This document shows, piece after piece, positions 48,268 through 59,600 of a DNA stretch of 64,000 nucleotides. The position numbers were made by a program, and so were the translations under genes. The DNA lies in assembly GCA_037976565.1 (NCBI GenBank), contig CP137666.1, positions 5,932,060-5,996,059 of the forward strand, read 5' to 3'. The notes under the pieces were generated by a model, which was not told the origin of the DNA, did no database searches, and saw only the letters and a list, made by a program, of their open reading frames with translations. Positions within the stretch are counted from its first letter, which is position 1; each line of letters begins with the position of its first letter. The stretch comes from Mesocentrotus franciscanus. Taxonomy: Eukaryota; Echinodermata; Echinoidea; Camarodonta; Strongylocentrotidae.

Positions 48268-51008
48268 GATGAAATGAATATGATGTGGAACCTTCATTAT
48301 ATAATCTTTAAATCCAGACTTTTCATGTAGCTTGTAATTGAGCCATGTATGCTATACATGAAGTGTGACTAAAACAAAGTTAAAACACTAACTTTATTCA
48401 ATCAGGATTGAGATATTTTAAATTTTGAAAAATTGTCCATGGCTGCTGTGAGGCCTATAAAAAAAAATTCTTATTCAATTATTTCACTAAATTCATGAAC
48501 ATTTCTAATTTAAAATTATCACACCTTTCACAAATGCATTAAAGGAGTGGATTGGAGATGGAGCACACTTGTGTGTGTTATTGAAATAAATTGACATGGG
48601 GTAACAATAATAACATTGTAAAGAATAATGACTTATTCATGTAATGCACCATATATATGTAACATATTACTATTATTTAAAAAAAATTGTTGTACACAAT
48701 AAACGTTGACAATCATAGTAAAGATACTCTCTATTTATTAGGAAATATGCATATTTCATTGTTCAAATAAAATCTGTTCCAAAAATCATGTGACAAAGAA
48801 TAAAAATTGCATACAAGAAATAATATACTGCAAATGAAACAGAGGAGCTCATTCTTATTTCTAGGTTTATCACACCTTTCTAATATTTGGTAGAGATAAA
48901 AAGTAAGAACTTGACAAGGAATCAAAACAATAGATACAAGTGATCATTCTACAATAACCTCAAGCAATACCACTTGCTACATGTATTTGATTTCTTAGAA
49001 TTATTGTTACGCAATAGGCCATGCAACATACTGTGTTACAATTGATTACCCCGATGATTGTACATGTATTTCTTCCGATTGATTGTATCTTTACAATCGA
49101 CGGTATAAATTTACAAGTCAATTTTATGCCACATAAAGACACAATTCACTCTAATATAAACTCAGTTGTAGCAATAATACAAATACCACAGATCTTGTTT
49201 ATTAGTCTTTTTATTTAAATACTTGGTACGGCTCCTACACTAATAGATTGCAGTTAATCATTCACAAATAACAAAACATAGATTGCACGCATTGCACCAT
49301 CATTACATACATGTAGACATGATAAGAGAACATAAGCAAGGCAATTTAGACATATCAAAGAAAAACAAAAATTATTTTACTCTCTGACAATAATGAAAAT
49401 CATTTTTACATTTACAGAACACTTCACTACAGAATAAGGCACTAGAACAGTTGACCTACAACCCTGATATAAGCTGGGCCATTTACATTACAAACATTAC
49501 TACACATTTGGTCTAACATAAAAAATGCTGATTTCCCAAATATTTCATTGCTATCATGTGATGAAGAGTTAGTGATTACAGTATGTGGGTAGCATATTTG
49601 AAGCTGAATTACCGGTAGTCACTTAAAAGCAACAAAAAACTCTTTCAACAATATCAAGTCAAATAGAATCCACACAACGGGGGAAAAAAATCATGAAGTG
49701 CACCATCAGGATATCATATGAGTGGAAAACAGGAAAAGCAGCATGGAAACCGCAACCACTAAAATGGAAGTTTTGAAAGCACTACGAATGTCTGTTAGTG
49801 TATGAACCTAAACTGCTATCTAAAATAACATGTAGTGTATACTGCATAAATGCAGTATAGAGCATAAGTTAGTTTACACACTAAAACAAACAGCTGTTGT
49901 TTTATAGAAAATTTCACTGAACAAGGAAGGAAGAATTAGTGTGATTAAGAGAGACACTTCCTAGCGATTGTGGACGTATGACACAAATACATGTGATGCG
50001 CTACAGTATATAATTCAGCACATGAATCACTCACTAGTAATTAACGGACAGCCAAATACAAATTGTAATGCTTCTACGGAAAGAATGACCTAACCTACAT
50101 GTAATAACATTGTATCATAAAACAGACATACACACTGTATTCCTCAACATTGTTTTCTTAAGAAGATGACTTAAACCTTGCCAGCCCAATTAGTGAGGTA
50201 TATAGAATAATTTCAATAAATATATTGGTACATAACATGCTTCTGTATTAGGCAAGATCAAATTAACAACAAAACATCTCAAATGTTATCAGAAAACAGT
50301 ACTGATCACATTAAAGCTTCCCATCTATTCACTTTGCTTGCCTTCAATTTTGTATAATGTAGAAAGTTCAAGGTAAAATAAAGAGAACAAAAATCAGACT
50401 GTGGAATCTGACTATTTTGTATAGTTCTCCTTAGAACTATAAGCTAAGAAAGAAAGATAACCAACAGTCTTTTTCAAGACTACACCAACAGTCCTTTTCA
50501 GGTCTACACACCCTCAAGAAAGAATACCGTGAGTTCTTTTCAGAACTCCTCAATCCTCCTTCTCTCTCACATGGTGCACCGCAAGCCTACTGTATATCTA
50601 CATCACCATGCAAGCCGATACTTACAAGCAGCATCAAAATAGTCAATAAAATACTTATTACCAGTACCCCTTCTGTGCAACTAATTTTGTTTTAAACAAA
50701 TTGTCATACAGTAAATGAACTTTCAGGGGTTAAAATTTTGACTTATCATGCTAGTTTTATTGTTCCAATGAGCTTGCAATATATTCCATAAGACTAAATT
50801 TTATACTAAGCTTACCGTTTCTGTTTTAGGACAAAGATATATCGATTCTTAATCCAAATTAAGAGTTCAACACACATTCTTGGGCAGGATTTTTCACCAA
50901 TGGGAAAGACGGGGTTAAAAAGAATCAAACCTTCATACCAAGCTACTCTATATGAAACAGAAAATCAGATTGGTAAAGGAAATCAGATACACAACAAGGA
51001 AGTTCAGA

Positions 51009-51202
51009 TACAGTCAAACCTGCTTTAGTGACCACCTGTCTACAAAGACCACCTGTCTACAAGGACCACATTTTTTGTTTCCCTTGAAAATGGTTTCTCA
51101 TTGAAACATGTACTAAAGGAACCTGTCTACAAAGACCACCTGTCTACAAAGACCACTTTTTGTGTTTCCCTTGGGCGGTCGCTATAGACAGGTTTGACTG
51201 TA
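51009..51202. mobile_element. Tc1/mariner-like MITE with internal direct repeats, copy A
   Basis: CAGTCAAACCTG and the inverted CAGGTTTGACTG are flanked by TA on both sides. The inside carries repeated ACCTGTCTACAAAGACCAC units (two adjacent pairs). A second copy at 60341-60513 matches nearly throughout, and fragments occur at about 18920-18970 and 62478-62532. Confidence 0.88.
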
Positions 51203-52548
51203 TATTTTTTAAAGGCGGGATCACGATCGAAAATATACAAATTTCAAATTTATGAATATTTAATTTCACTGTAATATAAAACTATCCCTTTTTGCACCTA
51301 CACACAATATGACTACATATAATTTTCAATATTTTATATACAGTTTAGGGTTGTCATTATTCAAAGATATCACAAAAAAGCATGACGTTCATACTCTTTC
51401 TCGAGAACAACCTACGGGAAACTTTATCAAAGAGGGAAAGATAAAAATTCATATAAGTGTGTACAACAGATGGGTGTGTTGTCCCTCAATACATCAGTCG
51501 ACTGATCAATTCATTTATTTGAGATCCACACTGATTTAGGGATCGCAGCTTCTAAATTTCTCATTACATGTACAGTATTTGTCTGTTTTAGTTTAAAATT
51601 TGATCAATCTGCTTCTTCTATTTTGCTGCTCTCACAAAACTCTACACATGTTACAAGGTTGGATTGCCCTTAAATCCAGCGTAATCCAGTAAAACATGCA
51701 ATTAATTCTCAGTATCCTGAATAAGATAGACCTCTTTTATATGCTATGTGGTTTATTGAATTATAATGTAGAGTATAATGGTTGTTCATATGATGTGTGA
51801 ACGTAATAGGTAATGAATATCTACAACTTAGACCTCATGCGAACTTCCTTTGTTAAACACTTTTTTGGACAAAAGCCCAATGCCAGCATTGGGTTTCAAA
51901 TTTATAAGCATATGGGCCACCAAGTTTATGGACCGTTACCCTTCCGGGTATGACACCATTTATCCCAACGTTAAGCAGCACTTAATCATGGGGCATGTTT
52001 GTAGACCTTAATCCTCAAAATTAAATCAGTTCAAAAGCAACCACGCAAACCAGGAAAGGCTGTATTTCCTGATTTGTGGCCCATGATGACAAATCTCGGA
52101 GACATGAAGCCATCAGTAATCACTGCGAGCCGGTAAGGAAAGTTAGCGATTTAAGATTTCATCCAGTGCTGACTGAGAGGACGCAATCATTTTGGAAGAG
52201 TTGATGAAGGATTAACTTGTGCACAGTAGCTTATCGTGCATCGGTGCAAAAAGGTTAAAGAAAACATTGCCTTCCATGGCAGAGAAACTAATAAGCTTCT
52301 AAGGCAAACCGTAAAAAATACTTCACTTTAAAGTGACTCTTGGTGCAGATGAGTCATGGTACAATAGATCAGTTACTTCATCATGACAGACAATGCACGC
52401 ATTCAACTTTCCATTTAACTACCAAATTGCAGCCCTCATAGATAGAGAAAAAAAAAGACTACCCATTAAGTTATTAAGAGATTCAAATTAAAATAGAGGA
52501 AATTGATATGATCCTTAAAGAGGTTCATCTGATTGGTAGTAATTTCAT

Positions 52549-52712
52549 AGATTGAATTTTCATAGTTTCACAATCAAAAATGTTTTTTTACCTGTGAGAC
52601 TTTCGCCTACTCGTTGCTGCAGGCATCATCAGACTGACGTTTATGGCCACTAGATGGGGTAGTACGACAGGTTAAAAAAACTTTTATTGTGAAACTTTGA
52701 AAATTCAATCTA
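52549..52712. mobile_element. Palindromic MITE
   Basis: The arms AGATTGAATTTTCATAGTTT and its complement near 52673-52712 are about 40 bp long, enclosing about 85 bp that includes CTCGTTGCTGCAGGC. No coding frame. Confidence 0.8.
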
Positions 52713-53287
52713 GTGAAGATCGCATGAACACTTTGCAGGCCTTAAATTTCAATATTTTTAGGGCAAGGCCACTTTTCTGTAGGGCACATTCCTATATTAC
52801 AGCACAAATAGGAAGAATTGGAAAGGGCACAAAAAATCTCAAAGGCCAATGAGAGGGGCATTGAGGCCAATCAAAAGGGCATCCACGGCCATGGCCTTGG
52901 TGGCCTTGGATTAATTTAAGCCCTGACTTTGGTCATTTTAGACGATTGGGAGAGCTTTGAGTGAGGGGAGGATGCATTCTGCCAAATGCTATTGATGGTT
53001 ACTCCCTGATACAAACATTAAACTAATGAATATAAACAACAATGCCACAAAGCCAATGAGTTCAAAGAGAAGAAGAGATTGTTCTTACACAAAAATATAT
53101 ATCATTCATTAACCTTCATGAAGTGGTATGTGACATGAATTATTTGCAAAAATGTAAGTTATAATTCTTTTGTTAGGCTTCTGGAAACATATTGACACAA
53201 AGCCAGGGAGAAAGGGCGGGGATGCTCAATTACTGCGAACCCAGAAAAAACAGGGGAATCTGTTTCCTTTAGGGCTATACATGAAAG

Positions 53288-53556
53288 GTGGGATTGCATT
53301 CCAAGCATGCCCATTTGTGATGATCAAGCCCTGGATGACTTGATCAAATGTGCCTGGTTAAGGGCTATTGGGGGAGGTGGGGCTCGATTATTCTACCCCA
53401 AAAGAAGCTTGGCCATCTAAGTTGACCCTTCTCAGGGCTACCATTGAGAAGGTCAGCGCAACTAGTAGGGTTCTAATCTTGCATATCCATGTGGAGAAAG
53501 GGATAACGACTTCTGATATCCCTTCATCTTGTGAAGCCACCTCAGGTAGGTGTTAG
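53288..53556 (+). pseudogene. TatD-like hydrolase fragment, frameshifted
   Basis: Conceptual reading in three frames gives VGLHSKHAHL, then CDDQALDDLIKCAWLRAIG, then GEVGLDYSTPKEAW and LTLLRATIEKV..SRVLILHIH up to a stop. This follows TatD-family metal-dependent nucleases (VGxHPxxA, then a helix, then AIGEVGLDY, then PVxLHxR). The frame shifts near 53318 and at the G-run 53370-53374. The metal-binding N-terminal HxH and everything after the third strand are absent. It may be a broken gene copy or a domain carried by a transposon. Confidence 0.65.
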
Positions 53557-54244
53557 AGAATCTTTGGTGCCCTTAGGATTTTTTACTAGTACTGACACGG
53601 ACAAGGTAAGTAACACATGAAGCACACATATTTTATTGTGTAAAAGCCCTTTAAAACACTCTAAACACATCGCTAGATGTAACTATTTGATCAATGTCAA
53701 CCCCAGAAAACTCTGGAATAAAAACATTCCTTTAGACTCTGTGATCCTACTTTCTAGTTGAAAATTAGTCTTGACCACAACCATTTATGGTCATGAGGTC
53801 CTCATATTTAATTCATGTAATGCTGATCATATATTCATGTTTTATTCATGAAAATTGACCATTGCTAATATGGTAATAAATGTTTCATGTTCAATTCATA
53901 TCTTTTGTATTAATTGTTTTATGTATTGTGACACTCCCAAAGTAAAAAAAAGGGCTACTCCCAAAGATATAAGGCTTTTTCCAGGCCCTCTCTACCTATG
54001 AGAGAGGAGTTGGTCAAATATTAGTATCTACATCATATGTATATATTTAAGCATCAGTGGAAAATACACATCTATTACCAGTCAATGTGATTCTTGCTTT
54101 GAAGCAGATATATTACTTGTCTGCTTACTTTTTTATATTACACAAAAAGCTGTTTCAAAGATTTTTTTCAAATGATGTTTTGGATACAAGCGTTCTGTAT
54201 ACATATAGCAGTAATCTTGACAGAAAAGTCATTATGATACCTCC

Positions 54245-54527
54245 TATATATATATATATACACATGGAATTAGATTCCAAGCAGTATGTGGGTGTCTGAC
54301 AAAATTATGCATGTAAATCAAGGTGGTGACACATCCATCTTGGCCAAAGCAGTTTTCCCTGTGGACATATCTACCTCCGCAAAGACACCTTTCTTGGAGG
54401 CTATTCTATTGTGTCTATTGCACTCTTTCCACTTATATCCAAATATTGGTTAATTAAAAATTCTTTCCTATGAAACTAATGGTCCATTTCTCATCTTCCA
54501 TTCTTCTACTACTACTACTACTACTAT
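54245..54527. repeat. Microsatellites (TA)n and (CTA)n
   Basis: A TA run occupies 54245-54260 and a CTA run 54505-54527. Both are downstream of the RUNDC3-like stop codon, possibly within its 3' UTR. Confidence 0.85.
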
Positions 54528-54940
54528 AATTAATAATAGGGAGAGCTGCAGAATTTGGTAAAATCTACAATGTAACATGCTCCTACATAAGTACCATGCA
54601 TTGTGTGATTGAAAATTCAGATTTCTATTCACTTATCAATGTTTACTATATCCATAAACCTGTAGAGTTTGCAGATATCAAAATGTACCCAAGAAGTAAA
54701 GCTTGATATGTTTTAAATGTCATATTTTGTATGGAATCTGGTTCTTATATCAAGATCTGGCAATGCAATAACCCAACAAGGCATTTTTATCAGGCATTTA
54801 CTATCATTTTTGATACTGAGAATTGATTGAATGGTCACAGAATGTTTAAAAAATCATATTAGAAAACATTGCATGAAATATTGATTAGAACTCTACAAAT
54901 AAATTCAATTCAATTAGCTCTACCGCTATGAAGGATATTA

Positions 54941-56578
54941 CTATGTCAGCATGGGACTTCCTTCTGATGCTGATGTAAATGAGACTGCACTGAGAGAATC
55001 TGGAGACAGGTTCTGCAAAGAAAACAGACAAAGGACATACAAATTAGAATAACATTTTTGTTCTAAAGTTTGAAATTTGCAGAGACATACAAAGGTTTTC
55101 ATTTCAACATTTTCTCCAAACAACACAAGTCATTTTCTTTTCATCATCAAAATTAACAATTTAACAGCAGGTCTAGAATTCTGCTGGAAAGGAAAGAATT
55201 AAGGCAATGGAGATATTTCTTTTGGAATTGACCCTACTATTTAAAAAAAAAGAAGAAAAAAAAAGTTTTCTTTGTCACACAAACTCCATCAATGATTCTT
55301 CTAAACTAATTCTTATTGTACTCCCCTAAGCTATACAGTCACCTCCATTCCATTATCTCCATTTCACAGTCCATCCAGTCCACCACAAGTTTAATATTAC
55401 TATGAGCATATGCACCTGACAATAACCTCATCACAATAAAAACTTAACTTCTTCAATATCTATAAAGATATAATGCTTGGTTTACAGTTAATTATAATGA
55501 TTATGAATTTATAGTAGTACTAATTCCTAGAGATGGAGCTTACCCTTGCTAGTGTTACAGGTTGATTTTCTGAGATTCCAGAGCTATTTGTTTCATTTGA
55601 TCTCACACTTATGGCACTTAACTGTAAATAAGAGAAAAGAAAATATTACAATCGATTTGGTTAAATGCCATGACATCTTTCATAGAATCAGGATAAATTG
55701 ATAGTTCAACTCTTCAATAACTCTCTCTTGTTATTTTTTTTTACTTAGTAACTACAACTACAAGAAAAATATAAAAACTTACTTTGAAGAAAATACATAC
55801 AATGGGCATACATTTATATATAATAGAGTAATGTAGCTGACAGGAACGATTGTGTCCTAATTTGATGCCACTCATAAAAAAGACAAGACAGCAAAGAATG
55901 TGGGCTTTTCTACGAACAAAACAAATAATAATAAGATTGCTTGCAAAAGCATTTAAAACTAACATCAGAATCACTAAAACAGCATTCTGATGTAGGATTA
56001 TTAATGAAAATCATTCCTATTACTCTGAAATAATTATATTCCTTCAAATCTCTAATATCACTCAAGCTCTCATGACCTGGGTCTCGACCTTACTGACTAT
56101 ATCTTTTGTCCAACATGGTAATGCTCCCTGGTTCTCTTATCGAATGAGGTTACCCTTTAACTTTTAAATATCAAGTAATTGAAAGAATGCCTGATAGCAA
56201 GAAATCTCACATATGGGTAAGCATCTTCTACTGATCTAATACATTGGCATCAAACTGAGTTAAGTACAATGAACTTACCTGTGAGGTGAATGACCCTGCC
56301 AATGCTATTAGTGAAGGTGTCTCTTCTTTCTCTTTCCGGGCAAACCTGGGTATCGTGTATGGGACAGTCCGTGGATCTCCTGCACCTTCTGCTGTTGATA
56401 TACCTGAGCTGGATGATACTGGGCTGATTGACCTCTGATGGACGGATGAAGGGTCAAAACTTTGAATGCTGGATCTAGTTTTCAAGAAGGTGGAGCAATA
56501 ATCAAATGGTGATTTACTGGTTCTTTCATGAAACATCATTAGGCATGCAACATATTATTTCCATTGCATTGGAATGTA

Positions 56579-56619
<41 letters not shown>

Positions 56620-59600
56620 TATTTTTGATGAATGAAATCCTGTTCAGTGATTGGTCAACATAGCATCATGTGACCAAACATAACATTGCTATGATGTTAC
56701 CGATAAGAAAAATAGTACTATACTGTGACGTCATGCACTATACCATGGGTGACGTCATAGATATTTCCTTCCAAGGCACTACTGTGCATGCATTCAGCGA
56801 GCGTACAGGATTTCAAATGCCTCCAGCGGGCAACTCCGCGGTGTCATGGCGCTCACGCTGTGCAATTTACGCTGAGCCGCAGTAAACTGGACTACACTAC
56901 TGCAGTACTTGTATAGCACCAGCTTTCGGTCTTGAATTTGTGGATTCCTCGGTGACAGAAATTATTATTATTATTATTATTATTATTATTTTTATGAAGG
57001 TTGGTTTGAAAAATATAAAACAAATATATCTTGCACTTTTTCAAGCCACTAGTGAAATTACAGAAAATAGTGCTATTCTTGCGACCTTGATCCATAATTT
57101 CAACTAGAGCCTCTCAGTGCATGGTATACGGTATATGGTATCTATATGATCTTTATCTCTGTCTATTTGTCTGAACTTTTGTCTACCTACCTCTCCCCCC
57201 CCCAACCTCTCTCTCTCTCTCTCCCTTTCTCTCTCATTCTTTTCAATGTTTTTTTTTTCTTTTTTTTATCATCACCTATCCTAATTTCCCTCAAATTAAT
57301 CTGTTATCTACCTTATCTTTTGTACATGATTACAGATAACTAAAGTGTATGAAGTAATAAGTGTTAAAAAATGAGCTAAACTTTCAGGAATAGTAAATAA
57401 GGCTTGTACACCACTTCTCAAAGACAAAATTCCCCCTGTATCTTTCAACACACAATGATTACCCAGAAACTTACTGATCTAGAGGTGAGAGGCCTGGTGA
57501 TACTTGGCTTGAGATACTGTCCAGTGCAATCTCATCTTGGTCAGTTCTCACAGCACTAGGTCTCATCCTATCCTGCAGAGGCCAATGACCAGCGATCAAA
57601 TGTTCTTCTAATTCACGCCGTGACATCAGCTGAGCTTCCTTCAAACTAGCCCTGAACACAAAAGGTTAAATAAAACAAATTCATTGCCACTACCAATTCC
57701 AACTCTTCTAAGATACACAGAGAGGAAAATAATTTCTGCATTATTCTTTTGATATGATTCAAATTTCAAATTTGAAGAGAGTTGATACAGGCATCAATAA
57801 ATATAGGCTTTTTAAAAAACACCACAGTATCCAGGCATACAGTTAAATAACACGTATGTACCTACCATCCATATAGGGGAAGAATGTTATCTTGTAGCAC
57901 TTTACAGAGAGTAAATTCCCTTTAAGCTCTGAATGGACCATATGACATTTAAAATCCAAAGGATAACTTTTCAGATTATGTACAGTGTATTTCCATTTTT
58001 TGCAATGACCCATGATTTATCTGAACATTCAGATCATAAATTAATGTGCATCATTAATCTTTCTAATATTCCTGAACATGCTCAATTCAATTACTCTTGG
58101 AATATTTAATGGCATTGCCTTAATTATTTTGATAACTATTTATCTACATCTTCAATACATTTTTTATAAATCTTTTATAATAGTGCTGTATGATGTTACC
58201 ATTGCTTTTTTGTTACATTGCTTTTGTATTTTGATGTTTGTATTGTAATGTAAATATCTGATTACCTTGTAAAATAGACAATATCAGCCTTAAGCTGCAT
58301 GTCATGTTTGTATGATAAAATAAACCAATTCAATTCAATCAAATTCAATCTTTCTACCATTCCTACAAACTCACACTTGTTCTTGTAGCTGTATCACCAT
58401 GTTCTCCAGGGTTTGTATTTTCTTTCTACTCTCAATCAGATGCTGCTCTTTTTGGTTGGCAGTCTCCTCCATATAATTCTGCACAAGAACATTCAGGTTT
58501 CACAACATTAATTAATCCACAAAATATTTGAGTGAGTTCTGAAATATTCATAACAAATACTTCATCATACATGACTAAACAGATAATCGGACCTGAAAAT
58601 TATTAACAAAATTCACTTTTTACGTTGTGATCATTTGAATTGAATTGGAAGTGGTATTCTTTAGTTTATGATCATTTATTTTATCTTCCATGGATTCAAC
58701 AGACCTGGTGGAATCATCGCAAAGATGTAAAGAGGTCCAGAGCAATTTATCTTCAGGTCAGCTCAGGAATATTTCAAGAATGAATGAGATATTCTTGACA
58801 CACAAAATACTAAAATGGCATTTGAGAGAAAAAAAGAGTCTTCTACCTTTTGGGCACAGGCCACTCTGTATTGGTTCTGGAGTTGTGAAAATTTCTCATC
58901 CATAGATGACCCATCTCCCCTTGGTGAGTGGGAAGGGGTAAAGAGTTGCTGGTCCTTCATCAGTGCTTCTTGGTTATCATCATCACTATCACCAATTCAA
59001 GAATCAAGTACGATGAAATAAGACACGAAAGAAGTTAGTTAGATATCATCTTGGTTACTAAAGTAAATAAATTCATGGAAAATATTCGACATCTAATATT
59101 GTTCAAAAGTTTTCAATAAATATATTTAAATTCAAGTTTTAATAAAAGACTTAACACATGGTAACAGAAATTTAATTTAAATGATATGAAAATTGTATTA
59201 CTATGAACCCGGAACCTTTACGACATAAAACTTTTGTAAATTTGCAAAAATTCAGTGTTGTGTCAGTTGCAATTCATTTATTTGCAGAATGAAACATTTG
59301 CAAATCTGAACCACTCTTGAAAAATTGCAAAAATTTCATGCGCGTGAAAGCTTCTGGTTTTAGAGTATTATCAATTATCATACAAAGGTGTTCAATGTAC
59401 AAAAGCAATTACTATATTCTGTATGTATATATCCATTACACTTTAAACATTGTCATAATAATTAATGGTTCCTGCCTATTTTCCAAATAAAATGTACCAC
59501 TTCCTTATTTCCTTTCAAAAACTAAAAAAATCTACTTTGTACACAGGGCACTTCCTCTTAAATGAATTCACCTTGCAACCTTTCACAACCATAATACAGG

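Larger units (their letters stand above)
45249..54940. other. Non-coding region between Shisa-like and RUNDC3-like genes
   Basis: Nearly 10 kb separates the two convergent 3' ends. I see no intact gene. It contains AT-rich DNA, an R2 copy (47117-47400), TTAA-, TA- and palindrome-type MITEs (47883-48267, 51009-51202, 52549-52712), a TatD-like fragment (53288-53556) and microsatellites. The part nearest 54940 is presumably the RUNDC3-like 3' UTR. Stretches such as 48300-51000 hold nothing recognisable. Confidence 0.5.

Noticed and set aside
51009..51202. Regular ACCTGTCTACAAAGACCAC units, superficially CRISPR-like
   Set aside because: The units are adjacent or spaced by shared sequence inside an inverted-ended MITE, a second copy has the same layout, and the DNA is eukaryotic.
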